Shown here one piece after another: positions 11,222-20,159 of a stretch of DNA of 64,000 bases (position 1 is the stretch's first letter; each line of letters starts with the position of its first letter). Made by a program: the position numbers and the translations under genes. The notes under the pieces were generated by a model. The model was not told the DNA's origin. It saw only the letters and a program-made list of their open reading frames with translations, and did not search any database. The stretch is from Putridiphycobacter sp965230195 (GTDB taxonomy: Bacteria; Bacteroidota; Bacteroidia; Flavobacteriales_D; Crocinitomicaceae): NCBI GenBank assembly GCA_965230195.1, contig OZ245997.1, positions 6,200,001 to 6,264,000 on the forward strand, read 5' to 3'.

Positions 11222-11916
11222 TGACGATAAAAAAGAATATTATAGCAGTGATTCTGTTATTGTGCTCTGGTTTAGGGTACTCTCAAAATTATTTTGAGGA
11301 TATCGGTAAGATTATTAAAACATTGAAATCAACAGAGCAATATCAAATTACCAGCAGGATCCAAATGTATGATAATGCCGGAAGCAAAAGAGAGGTACTC
11401 TCATTCGACGCTAAGGTCATATCAACACAAAACGGATACAGAAGTCAAATTGGTGAAACTGAAATCATTTCCAATGAAAAAATGGTCGTTATGATCGACC
11501 ATGAGGACCAAATGATCCAAATTGAAAATAAGCAAAAGATCAAACGTAAAGATGAAAAGTTATTGGATGAAATTCAGCAATTGGGAAAAAAGGACAGTGT
11601 ATTAACGGATGCGAAACTCTTATCTCAGAAAGGACATTTGAAAACCTATCAGCTCTCTTTAAAAGGAGATATTGTGAGAGCAGATGTCACATTAAATATG
11701 GCTAATAACACTATTGAAAAAATAGAGTATCATTATGACGATATTCTTTTTCCCACAGGGAATTATGTGGTCATTACCTATACTTCATTTAAACTAAAGG
11801 AACCAATTAATAAAACGGTAATTACCGGAGAAGATGTATTTGTCAGGTCCGGGAAAAAATTTACAACAACAACAGCATTCAACAATTATCAAATCGTCAA
11901 CCTATACGTCGATTAA
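11218..11916 (+). CDS. Periplasmic LolA-like protein
   Basis: 232 residues with a Sec signal peptide (AVILLLCSGLGYSQ). The mature protein has the successive beta strands, with phrases such as NEKMVVMIDHEDQMIQIE, seen in LolA/LolB-type lipid-carrier folds, but without a sequence I can match firmly. The start overlaps the preceding stop (ATGA), and a second ATG follows immediately, so either could be used. Lying between the two giant secreted proteins, it could help them or their lipoprotein partner cross or reach the outer membrane. Family assignment is tentative. Confidence 0.6.
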   Translation: MMTIKKNIIAVILLLCSGLGYSQNYFEDIGKIIKTLKSTEQYQITSRIQMYDNAGSKREVLSFDAKVISTQNGYRSQIGETEIISNEKMVVMIDHEDQMIQIENKQKIKRKDEKLLDEIQQLGKKDSVLTDAKLLSQKGHLKTYQLSLKGDIVRADVTLNMANNTIEKIEYHYDDILFPTGNYVVITYTSFKLKEPINKTVITGEDVFVRSGKKFTTTTAFNNYQIVNLYVD

Positions 11917-11933
11917 AATTAAAAAATTTGGCT

Positions 11934-14900
11934 ATGATCAGAATAATTAGCACACTATTAATCTTATGGTCTGCCGGCCTGATATTTGCCGGCGAAACAG
12001 AATATAGTATTCGTAAAGAAAGGTCAGAAATCAGTTCAGTTACTGATGGTGGTTTAATTTCGGTTAGCTATCCTTCCTTTGCTGCTTACGGGAGTCCGGA
12101 CAATGCAAGACATTATGGTAAATTAAGCCTGAAATATAATCGTGAATTACATTCTGATATAAGCTGGGATACCGAATGGCGGTACAGGGTAATATTTAAT
12201 GTTTTTGAAGATGGCTCAGAGGTTGGGCCTCCAGTAGAACTTCAAATAGGCTGGGAAGAAGGCAATTATATTTATTCTGACTATCATTTGTTTGATGAAA
12301 CTTTTGATGAAGTTAGCTTTAATTCAACACAACAGGTTAAAATTATTCAAGTTTACGCCGAGTATAAAGATGGTGGTGGAACTTGGGTTGTAGCCACTAA
12401 CCCACAGCTGGATGTCAATTTACCCAGTGATATTCATCTCGAACTCAGTGTTAAAACGGAGCGCTATTATGAATTGGATGTGACCGATCATCATTTTATT
12501 CGCCTGTACACTGATGAACAGGAATTGCGCTGGCCATTTGTTCAAGGTGCTGAATCTTATGATGTTGAATGGGTATTTATTGATGCAGAATCAGCTGAAT
12601 ACACCACTATTCAAAATGCAATTGCGCATGCTACAACCGAAGCTGATGATGTGGCTGTAGATTTTTATGATAACTATGATGGGAGCTTGCCATTTACAAT
12701 TAAAGAGCCTACCAGAATCAATATGAAGGGTAACCGTTATCGCTTGGATATGACCTATCCGGAAGGGTTGTTGTTTTTTAGAATGCGTCCGGTAGGTCAT
12801 TTTACTGGAACGGACAATCCGGGTCACGATTATGAGTCACGATTATTGGGAGAATGGACTTATTCAGATATTGACCACCCTTCTAATACCATTGTTACTG
12901 AAAATCAAATTTCAATGTATGAAGTTACAGGGGCAGAGGCTTTTGCTGCGAACCAAAACTGGTCATACGGTATACAGTTCGCCGAAGATGGGAAACATGC
13001 CAGTACCTTATCTTATTTTGATGGTGGTTTAAAAGGCCGGCAGGCCATGTCCTATAATAATTCTGATGATGTGACCCTTGTAGGAGAGTCTAAGTTTGAT
13101 TATGAGGGTAGACAAACTGTTAGCGTTATACCAGCTCCTGTTCCCGGTAAAAACTATGATTACCAAACTAAATTTAATGAGTATGCTGATGGCGTAAATT
13201 TTGAAAAAGAGCATTTTGATAATAACACGCCTTCACCTCTATTCTCTTCTACCAGTTCTGAGACAAAAGGGAGTGCCCAGTATTTTAGTAGTAATAACAC
13301 TTTAACAGATGATCGCTATAGAAATGCAATCCCAAAAGCGGATGGGTATGTTTATTCTCAGGTTAAATTTAAACGAGATGGAACCGGACGAGTTTACGAA
13401 ACATCTAGTATTGGTGAAGAATTTGCTATGGGTAGTGGGCACACCGTAAAGCAGTTTGAAGGCACTGTGCCCGAATTTGAATTACGCCGTTTATTTGGAA
13501 AAGAGGTTGGAGGAGCAAATAACTACAGAAAACTGGTGGTAAAGGACCAGAATGGTCTGGCTCATTTATCTTATATCGATAACCATGGCAGAGTGGTTGC
13601 CAAGGGGGTAACCGGAGATGCACCGTCAAATCTCCTGGATTTAGATAACTCCATCAGTACGGCTACCGCAGCTTTATCTACAGATAACGTAGTGAACAAT
13701 GAGTTTGAACAAACGTCGAGAGAAGTTATTGTTAACCTGGGTACAACAGACAATTATACCTTTAAATATGATTTTGATGGCGTTTTATATGGTGTCGAAA
13801 ACCCGTTGGATGAAACCGAGATTCTATGTGTGGAATGTATCTACGATTTCCAGTTTATAATAAAAAAACCAGATGGCACTGAACTGGCCAATGAAACTGC
13901 AACTTTTTCGAAAGATGGAGTGGAAGACTGTGGGCCATCAGCCGGACCGGTAAATTATTCACCATCAACCGGAGTCATTACTTATGGTCCTTATACCTTC
14001 GATCAGGAGGGAGAGTATGAAGTGATCAAAATTCTTAAACTGAGTGAGGATATGGAAGCCGGTTTTGAGGCTGCTGTTGAAGCCCTTATTGGAACGGAAG
14101 AAGATTTTATAGAAAATGCATTATTGGATGTCGACATTACCGGTTGTTTTGATGATTGTAATGAATACTGTGACTATAAAGCAGGAATCGAATATAATCT
14201 GACTCATGGGGAATCCTCATGGGAGAGTTTAACTCCACTTGAAAAAGCACCCTATATCGCACTTTGTATGGCTTCTGACTGTTCTATTGATGAAATTTTT
14301 ACTGGAGATGATGAAGATGCTTTCGATATCGCTGAGGGAGAAGAAGTCATTTTAGGAACTATGGCGGAATGTCAGGGTATCAGACTCCAAATGGAAAATC
14401 AATTGAGACCTGGAGGAAGGGAATATGAATCAACTGACTTCTGGGATTTGTTTCCTACGGATGCAGCAGATATTGAATTGTTAGGTTTAAATACTACTTA
14501 TGATCCGGAGGGCATACCAACAGGTACACTAATAAATGATTTGGTTTACCTCCAAACAGAGGCAAATTTCCAGGAAGAATGGCTACCGGTTTTTTTAAAG
14601 TACCACAGAGAGTACTGTCACTATACCATTTGTCTAGAACTGAATAATATCACCAATGCAGATGGCCATAATTCCAAGGAGTTTGATATCCTGATGCAAG
14701 GTGTTGGGCCCTGGACAGATTTATTACCTGATCCATATTATACTGATGCGTCACCAAGTCCAAATATCGATCCCTATATGGATAGTGATTTCAATACTAT
14801 TAGTCCTTCGTTATTCGATAAGCTGAATGATATGGAGCTCTGTATTGGTCCAAATAATAATATAGAAGAATACATCAATGCCATATGGAGTGGAACGGGT

Positions 14901-17900
14901 GATTGTCCCGGGCCAATTGGGACTAAATGGGAAATTTTTACAGGAACATATCAACAGCAAAAGCAATTACACCTTAACACATTTAAAGCGCATATCAATA
15001 CGCTAAGCCCTGGAGATACTTGGTATACTGAAGCAGGATGTTATTACTATGATGATGATGATGCTATTGTGGTGGATGTTGATATGGATACTGACAATGA
15101 TGATGATGTAGATGCAGATGATTTGGTGTTTTTTGAAGGTGAATATGGAGATGGTATATTAGATTTTGACTGTGCTGAAACCTGTAGTGAGAGGGTAGCA
15201 TTCTGGTTAGGTAGTTTTTCGGATGATTGTATTGAAGCTTTAATAGCAGCGGACGATTTAACAGAATTTCAGACTTTGCTGGAAGATTACTGTGCAGCCT
15301 CATGCGCAGCAGGAAATATTTGGGGATGGTTTTATAATGACGGTTCAAGTGAGTATGATGATATTGTCAATTTTTTAAATGATCCAGATCGTCCGGACTG
15401 TTTTATTGAAGCCATTGAAACTGTTGAAGGAACATTTGAAGTCTCGGATGATGTATATGTATATGTGCCTAATCCGTGTTTGCAAATTGCAATTGACGCC
15501 TTAAATGCGGCTGCGTTTTCATTTCCTGTAACTATTCCATTAGATATGGAAGACTGTGGGCCTGATGGTCCGGGAGTAATGGAAATTGATGTAATAGAAT
15601 CAAATATGTTACGAACAACTCAGGCTATTGAAACAGGCACTCCCGGAGCTTGTTTGGATGATATTATTTTTGAGGCATTTGATTTTACACCTGCGGCAAT
15701 AGATTTATCACTTGTTGTTGAAATTACTGATGTTTCTGCCTCTGTAATTGAGGCAGATATTGCTTATTGTACATTTCATTTATCCACTGGAGAAACGGTT
15801 GATGGTTATTTGGAATTGGCAAGGTGTTTTGTTTCGAATGAAGTTTTTGTAGTGGAATATACCCCTCCCACGTCACCAGACTGGACAACCGATTGTATTA
15901 ATGCCGCTTATGTTGAAGCTACAATTTTAGCAGAAGAAGCATATGCCGAGTTGTATGCTGATATGATCACATTACTAAAAGAAAAGGTGGACTGTATGTC
16001 TGATATTGTGGAGCAATACAGAATGGATTATACCATTAAAGATTATGAGTATACCTTGTTTTACTATGATCAGGTTGGTAATATTGTATCAACTGTATCA
16101 CCGGAAGGGGTTGATATATTAGACGGAACTGCTTTTGATGGTATGGGTAATTGGAATGGAACCACTAACCCTGATCATAGATTACAAACTTTATATGCCT
16201 ATAATGGTGCAAATGGTTTAACAGAACAGATCACGCCTGACGGTGGTACAACAGAATATTATTATGATGATTTGTATCGATTAAGGTTCTCTCAGGATGC
16301 ACAACAAAAAATTGACAATAAATACTCTTATTCAAAATATGATGCGCTGGGTAGAATTACAGAAGCGGGAGAGGCAGGAGATCCGGTTATTGCAATGCCG
16401 GACCTTTCAGCAGAACTAAATAACTATGATTTTCCTACAACAACCAGACGTGACTATGTTAAGACCTATTATGAAGAAGGGTTTGACCCTGTAATGCTGA
16501 GTAGTATTGAAGCTAATTTTACTAATGGTCAGGAGAATCTCCGTGGTACCATAGGCGCAATTGAAAAGTTTATGGCGGATTATTCGGCAAATCCTGTTTT
16601 GGAAACGGTCACGCCATATGCAGGATCAATGTTTCAAATGGTCACTTCTTATAGTTATGATTATCATGGGAACGTTAAGGAAATGGTTCAAACCAATTAC
16701 CATCATGCACTTGAAGAAAACGAGCATAAATTAATCCAATACGATTATGACCTGATTTCAGGTAATGTGAAGGAGGTGACTTATCAACCTGGAGAATTAG
16801 ATGAATGGCGCCACCGATATCATTATGATGCGAATAACCGCCTGGTAAGGGTATTTACTTCAGATGATGGAGAAGAATATGAGATGGATGCCAAATATTT
16901 CTATTATTTACATGGTAATCTGGCCCGTGTTGAAAAAGGGCATGATAAGGTACAGGGCATGGACTTTGCCTATAACTTACAAGGCTGGCTTAAAGGGGTG
17001 AATTCTACGACATTAGAATCCAGTAGAGATTTAGGTCAGGATGCCCATACCAGTGGGCTTGATAAATATTCTGGAGCTGATGCCAATGGATTTTCATTGG
17101 GGTATTATAAAACAGATTATGCGTCGATTGCTGGTACCAGTGCTTTTGCGTCTACAGACTATCTGATGGATCAAAATGGTACTTATGGTCAATTGTATAA
17201 TGGAAATATCAGTACCATGGTGACTGCCATGAAAGATGTTGATGAAAATCTGATCACCACACAGGGTAATATTTACCGTTACGATTTACTGCAGCGTATC
17301 AAAAGTATGCAAACCTATCAGGTGGTGGACATTACCAGTTATAATGCCAATGGATTCCTGGCGGGAAATTCTGGGAATAGTGGCAAATATGCCACCACTT
17401 ATGCCTTTGATAAAAATGGTAATCTGAAAGATTTAACCAGGAATGACCATACCGGAACCCTGATGGATGATTTTGATTATGATTACAGTTATCTTGATGA
17501 GGTCAGTGAAGAAGGCTTGATTAATAACCAGCTGAATTATGTTGAAGATGACGTACTTCCAGGAGTTTCAGCAGTTGATGTAGATAACCAGAATGCAACT
17601 AACTATGGTTATAATGAAATTGGACAATTAATAAAAGATGAGGAAGCTGAGATTGAAAAAATTGAATGGACTGTTGATGGTAAAGTACGTAAAATTATAT
17701 TTGAATCCACATCAGGCAAGCAAGACATTACCTATGTTTATGGTACAGGCTCAAACCGATTGGTTCAAATTACCGGGGAGCCAAATACGGTAGGAGCCAA
17801 ATACGAATACTATGTCTATGATGCAGGCGGAAATTTAATGGCAACCTACGAAAAATCAATGGGAGCTAATTATGCCGGAAGCAGCGCACCCGCAGATTAT

Positions 17901-19247
17901 ACCGAAATCACTACATTAAAAGATCGGAATATATATGGTGCTTCCCGTTTGGGCTCAAAACATGAAAACCGGAAACTCATGAGTCGTCATTTTAATGTCT
18001 CCGGAGGTAATTTTGTAACTGGCCAAACCACAGTTTTAACCGATTTTCATTCTGAGGCATTTGATAAGGGGAAACGGTTTGTATCGGAGCGATTTTACGA
18101 GATGGACAACCATCTTGGTAATGTGCTTAATGTTGTTACAGATCGCAAGGTGGGGAATGCCACAGAAACGGCTTATGAAGCAGACATCATTTCCTACTCA
18201 GATTATTATCCATTTGGGATGTTGTTGCCTGACCGTAACGGATCAGATGCTGATAAGTACAGGTATGGGTTTCAGGGCCAGGAAATGGATGAAGACATTA
18301 AAGGGGAAGGCAACAGTGTGAATTATAAGTATAGAATGCACGATCCACGGATAGGACGGTTTTTTGCTACTGACCCATTAGAAGCAAAATATCCACATAA
18401 TTCTCCGTATGCGTTTAGTGAGAATAGAGTCATAGATGGCATTGAGTTAGAGGGGTTGGAAGTGTATACAAATATTACCGAAGCTCAATTCAAAAACGAT
18501 TTACAAACAATTTTAACATCTCCAGAAGTAATGGATCAGGCATCAACAAATTGGTGTGGAGCACATTCAGCCTTGTATTTGGCAATAAAATTGGATCCAG
18601 ATTACGCATATTATAATACTTGGGACTTATATAACAGAGGATATATTGAAGATACTTGGAGTTACTTTACTTTTGATTTAGATGCCTCTGAAGCCACTTA
18701 TTCCGAATCTCCTTCAAGTATTCAACAAAATACGGGAGGAATGAACAATACTGCACAGTTTATTGCTGTTGCTGCATTTAAAAACAATTATTATCCAACC
18801 TATTATGAATTAGAACTAGACCCAGATGAATATACAACCCCTTTTTGGGGTATCACATATGCTGAACATGTTGTTGATTACTTAACCACATTCTATAATA
18901 TTGAGTATGAAGAAGGGGATGGTAAATATGATGATTTTTTTAACCCATGGTCTACAGATATGGCATTCTGGAACCCTAAAGAAGGCATTAGTGAATTATT
19001 AAGTAATGGATATACTGTGGCTCTAATTGTTGACAACAATGCATTACAAGGAGGTTCTGGAGATGTTCAAACCCAACATTGGATTGTAATTGATAAGATC
19101 AATATGATCACTAATTCAAATGGATCTGTAAACTACCAAATTTTCTACTATGATCCTAATCTAGGAAAAATAGATGATAAAACTTATACAGAAACTGAAT
19201 GGAACAAAATTATAAATTGGTATGGGGGATTTAAAAGTGAAAATTAA
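11934..19247 (+). CDS. RHS-repeat polymorphic toxin with C39/papain-like cysteine peptidase tip
   Basis: 2437 residues from the ATG at 11934; a TTG six bases upstream is less likely. A signal peptide ends near residue 20 (SAGLIFAG). The first half is beta-rich with cysteine pairs; an Asp-rich loop near 1050-1070 looks like a dockerin/EF-hand calcium site. From about 1360 on, YD repeats appear (YYDQVGNIVSTVSPEG, YYYDDLYRLRFSQDA). The RHS-associated core is at about 2090-2177 (YRYGFQGQE ... RMHDPRIGRFFATDPL ... GIELEGLE). The variable tip (2178-2437) carries Gln2202, Cys2208 (NWCGAHSAL), His2382 (TQHWIVI) and Asp2407 (YYDPN), the order and the Gln-to-Cys spacing of C39/papain-like peptidases. 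RHS proteins wrap and deliver such tips against other cells. No immunity gene follows; a transposase lies directly downstream. Confidence 0.85.
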   Translation: MIRIISTLLILWSAGLIFAGETEYSIRKERSEISSVTDGGLISVSYPSFAAYGSPDNARHYGKLSLKYNRELHSDISWDTEWRYRVIFNVFEDGSEVGPPVELQIGWEEGNYIYSDYHLFDETFDEVSFNSTQQVKIIQVYAEYKDGGGTWVVATNPQLDVNLPSDIHLELSVKTERYYELDVTDHHFIRLYTDEQELRWPFVQGAESYDVEWVFIDAESAEYTTIQNAIAHATTEADDVAVDFYDNYDGSLPFTIKEPTRINMKGNRYRLDMTYPEGLLFFRMRPVGHFTGTDNPGHDYESRLLGEWTYSDIDHPSNTIVTENQISMYEVTGAEAFAANQNWSYGIQFAEDGKHASTLSYFDGGLKGRQAMSYNNSDDVTLVGESKFDYEGRQTVSVIPAPVPGKNYDYQTKFNEYADGVNFEKEHFDNNTPSPLFSSTSSETKGSAQYFSSNNTLTDDRYRNAIPKADGYVYSQVKFKRDGTGRVYETSSIGEEFAMGSGHTVKQFEGTVPEFELRRLFGKEVGGANNYRKLVVKDQNGLAHLSYIDNHGRVVAKGVTGDAPSNLLDLDNSISTATAALSTDNVVNNEFEQTSREVIVNLGTTDNYTFKYDFDGVLYGVENPLDETEILCVECIYDFQFIIKKPDGTELANETATFSKDGVEDCGPSAGPVNYSPSTGVITYGPYTFDQEGEYEVIKILKLSEDMEAGFEAAVEALIGTEEDFIENALLDVDITGCFDDCNEYCDYKAGIEYNLTHGESSWESLTPLEKAPYIALCMASDCSIDEIFTGDDEDAFDIAEGEEVILGTMAECQGIRLQMENQLRPGGREYESTDFWDLFPTDAADIELLGLNTTYDPEGIPTGTLINDLVYLQTEANFQEEWLPVFLKYHREYCHYTICLELNNITNADGHNSKEFDILMQGVGPWTDLLPDPYYTDASPSPNIDPYMDSDFNTISPSLFDKLNDMELCIGPNNNIEEYINAIWSGTGDCPGPIGTKWEIFTGTYQQQKQLHLNTFKAHINTLSPGDTWYTEAGCYYYDDDDAIVVDVDMDTDNDDDVDADDLVFFEGEYGDGILDFDCAETCSERVAFWLGSFSDDCIEALIAADDLTEFQTLLEDYCAASCAAGNIWGWFYNDGSSEYDDIVNFLNDPDRPDCFIEAIETVEGTFEVSDDVYVYVPNPCLQIAIDALNAAAFSFPVTIPLDMEDCGPDGPGVMEIDVIESNMLRTTQAIETGTPGACLDDIIFEAFDFTPAAIDLSLVVEITDVSASVIEADIAYCTFHLSTGETVDGYLELARCFVSNEVFVVEYTPPTSPDWTTDCINAAYVEATILAEEAYAELYADMITLLKEKVDCMSDIVEQYRMDYTIKDYEYTLFYYDQVGNIVSTVSPEGVDILDGTAFDGMGNWNGTTNPDHRLQTLYAYNGANGLTEQITPDGGTTEYYYDDLYRLRFSQDAQQKIDNKYSYSKYDALGRITEAGEAGDPVIAMPDLSAELNNYDFPTTTRRDYVKTYYEEGFDPVMLSSIEANFTNGQENLRGTIGAIEKFMADYSANPVLETVTPYAGSMFQMVTSYSYDYHGNVKEMVQTNYHHALEENEHKLIQYDYDLISGNVKEVTYQPGELDEWRHRYHYDANNRLVRVFTSDDGEEYEMDAKYFYYLHGNLARVEKGHDKVQGMDFAYNLQGWLKGVNSTTLESSRDLGQDAHTSGLDKYSGADANGFSLGYYKTDYASIAGTSAFASTDYLMDQNGTYGQLYNGNISTMVTAMKDVDENLITTQGNIYRYDLLQRIKSMQTYQVVDITSYNANGFLAGNSGNSGKYATTYAFDKNGNLKDLTRNDHTGTLMDDFDYDYSYLDEVSEEGLINNQLNYVEDDVLPGVSAVDVDNQNATNYGYNEIGQLIKDEEAEIEKIEWTVDGKVRKIIFESTSGKQDITYVYGTGSNRLVQITGEPNTVGAKYEYYVYDAGGNLMATYEKSMGANYAGSSAPADYTEITTLKDRNIYGASRLGSKHENRKLMSRHFNVSGGNFVTGQTTVLTDFHSEAFDKGKRFVSERFYEMDNHLGNVLNVVTDRKVGNATETAYEADIISYSDYYPFGMLLPDRNGSDADKYRYGFQGQEMDEDIKGEGNSVNYKYRMHDPRIGRFFATDPLEAKYPHNSPYAFSENRVIDGIELEGLEVYTNITEAQFKNDLQTILTSPEVMDQASTNWCGAHSALYLAIKLDPDYAYYNTWDLYNRGYIEDTWSYFTFDLDASEATYSESPSSIQQNTGGMNNTAQFIAVAAFKNNYYPTYYELELDPDEYTTPFWGITYAEHVVDYLTTFYNIEYEEGDGKYDDFFNPWSTDMAFWNPKEGISELLSNGYTVALIVDNNALQGGSGDVQTQHWIVIDKINMITNSNGSVNYQIFYYDPNLGKIDDKTYTETEWNKIINWYGGFKSEN
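18202..18464 (+). repeat. RHS core segment, copy A of a 263-bp inverted repeat
   Basis: This stretch encodes the last 88 residues of the RHS core (YYPFGMLLPDRNGS to GIELEGLEV). It matches 21081-21343 read on the opposite strand, with no length difference and near-identity at the 5' part, falling to roughly 80 percent by eye at the 3' end. The two copies face each other across about 2.6 kb. Confidence 0.9.
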
Positions 19248-19317
19248 AAATGGAATAGCTTCACAAGTGGTGCGCGAATGTTTCACGGTCCGGTTGAGTT
19301 CAACTCCTCTCCTCGCT

Positions 19318-19340
19318 ACCACACGATTCACTCGTGTGGT
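19318..19340. repeat. REP-like hairpin, left
   Basis: Perfect 9-bp inverted repeat ACCACACGA / TCGTGTGGT around a 5-base loop. On the minus strand it is followed by AGCGAGG, as in the right-hand element read on the plus strand. It may also end transcription of the RHS operon. Confidence 0.8.
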
Positions 19341-19372
19341 ATTCATTTCTCATTGTCTGCAATCAACTCTGT

Positions 19373-19930
19373 CTATATTTTGATAACCAAAATATTAGGC
19401 AGCAAACCTTGTTCTCCTAAATAATCTTTTGCACTACTATACAAATAATCTTCAGGATTTTGAACAATGCCGGCTTCAACAGGATTTTGATGGATATAAT
19501 TGATTTTTTCAGAAATGACTTTATTACTCCATAATTCAATTGGTTTATTATCATGCCGCCAAAACTGGTATTGTTTAACATTAGACGATTTTTGACCTGC
19601 TTTTCGAAACATCTCTAATAAAAATGCTTTTCTACTTTCTTTTGGATTAGTTTTAATGGCTTTAACAATTGCTTTACTGGTAAACCGCTTAAAATCTCCT
19701 AATAGCAATTCAGGTTTTCTATCAGATTGACTGCTAAAAACAAGATGAATATGATTGGTCATGATGCACCAGGCATAAATGACCATGCCTTTCTCTTTTC
19801 GACAATAAGCCAAACTGTCCAATAATATATTTTTATATTCCATTCTGGTAAAAACATCTAACCATTCCACGACAGAAAAGCTGACAAAATAAATATCTTC
19901 AGGATTATAAAATTTATAATTTCTACTCAT
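19373..19930 (-). CDS. REP-associated tyrosine transposase (IS200-like, RAYT)
   Basis: 185 residues from the ATG at 19930 (an in-frame TTG lies six bases upstream). It is a Y1/HUH single-strand transposase: His60 and His62 form the metal-binding H-x-H in MTNHIHLVF, and Tyr145 in NYIHQNPVEAG is the expected nucleophile. The C-terminal phrase Y-x-Y-S-S-A-x-D-Y is also typical of the family. Such enzymes cut and join DNA at REP hairpins and are usually single-copy domesticated genes, not multicopy insertion sequences. Hairpins on both sides (19318-19340 and 19980-20010) are the likely substrates. Confidence 0.9.
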   Translation of the reverse strand: MSRNYKFYNPEDIYFVSFSVVEWLDVFTRMEYKNILLDSLAYCRKEKGMVIYAWCIMTNHIHLVFSSQSDRKPELLLGDFKRFTSKAIVKAIKTNPKESRKAFLLEMFRKAGQKSSNVKQYQFWRHDNKPIELWSNKVISEKINYIHQNPVEAGIVQNPEDYLYSSAKDYLGEQGLLPNILVIKI

Positions 19931-19979
19931 AACCAAATATAATAATCATTTGGTTATATGGTGATTATGTTATTGTTAA

Positions 19980-20010
19980 GCCACACGATATGCTTTGCTA
20001 ATCGTGCGGC
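19980..20010. repeat. REP-like hairpin, right
   Basis: Stem GCCACACGAT / ATCGTGCGGC with one mismatch and an 11-base loop, followed by AGCGGGG. It shares stem and tail sequence with the hairpin at 19318-19340 in inverted orientation. Confidence 0.75.
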
Positions 20011-20113
20011 AGCGGGGGATTGTAGATCATTGAACCGCTGTTTGATTTGATCGTATGGTAGCAGAGTGATTATTACATGGAATGATTAAGTTATTCAGGA
20101 AAACCAATATTAA

Positions 20114-20140
20114 CTGTCGCGCTAACTATTAGCGCGACAG
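20114..20140 (-). terminator. Probable terminator of the orphan RHS tip
   Basis: Perfect 11-bp inverted repeat CTGTCGCGCTA / TAGCGCGACAG with a 5-base loop, 20 bp beyond the stop of the minus-strand tip gene. The minus-strand sequence after it is only moderately T-rich, so termination is likely but not certain. Confidence 0.6.
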
Positions 20141-20159
20141 TCTGTACATGGAAATAAAA

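Larger units (their letters stand above)
19311..20017 (-). mobile_element. REP/RAYT unit: transposase gene between inverted REP-like hairpins
   Basis: A REP-associated tyrosine transposase gene (19373-19930) lies between two hairpins that share the outer tail AGCG[AG]GG and stem sequence around CACGA/TCGTG, in inverted orientation. This is the arrangement of REP-RAYT units. The limits given are the outer ends of the AGCGRGG tails (CCTCGCT at 19311-19317 and AGCGGGG at 20011-20017). It sits just 3' of the RHS toxin gene, where an immunity gene would be expected. Confidence 0.7.

Noticed and set aside
15064..15348. 94-codon minus-strand frame opposite the Asp-rich part of the RHS gene
   Set aside because: It is the reverse of GAT-rich codons (His/Leu/Pro/Gln-rich product) and is fully inside a well-supported gene.
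19280..19320. Sequence GGTTGAGTTCAACTCC ... CTCGCTACCA looks like the T-loop and 3' end of a tRNA
   Set aside because: The T-stem does not pair, no anticodon arm or matching 5' acceptor strand lies upstream, and the CTCGCT part is explained by the REP tail. At most a relic.
19311..20017. Classical IS200/IS605 insertion sequence
   Set aside because: The transposase motifs and paired REP-like hairpins with AGCGRGG tails fit a RAYT unit better than a free IS; no TnpB gene is present.
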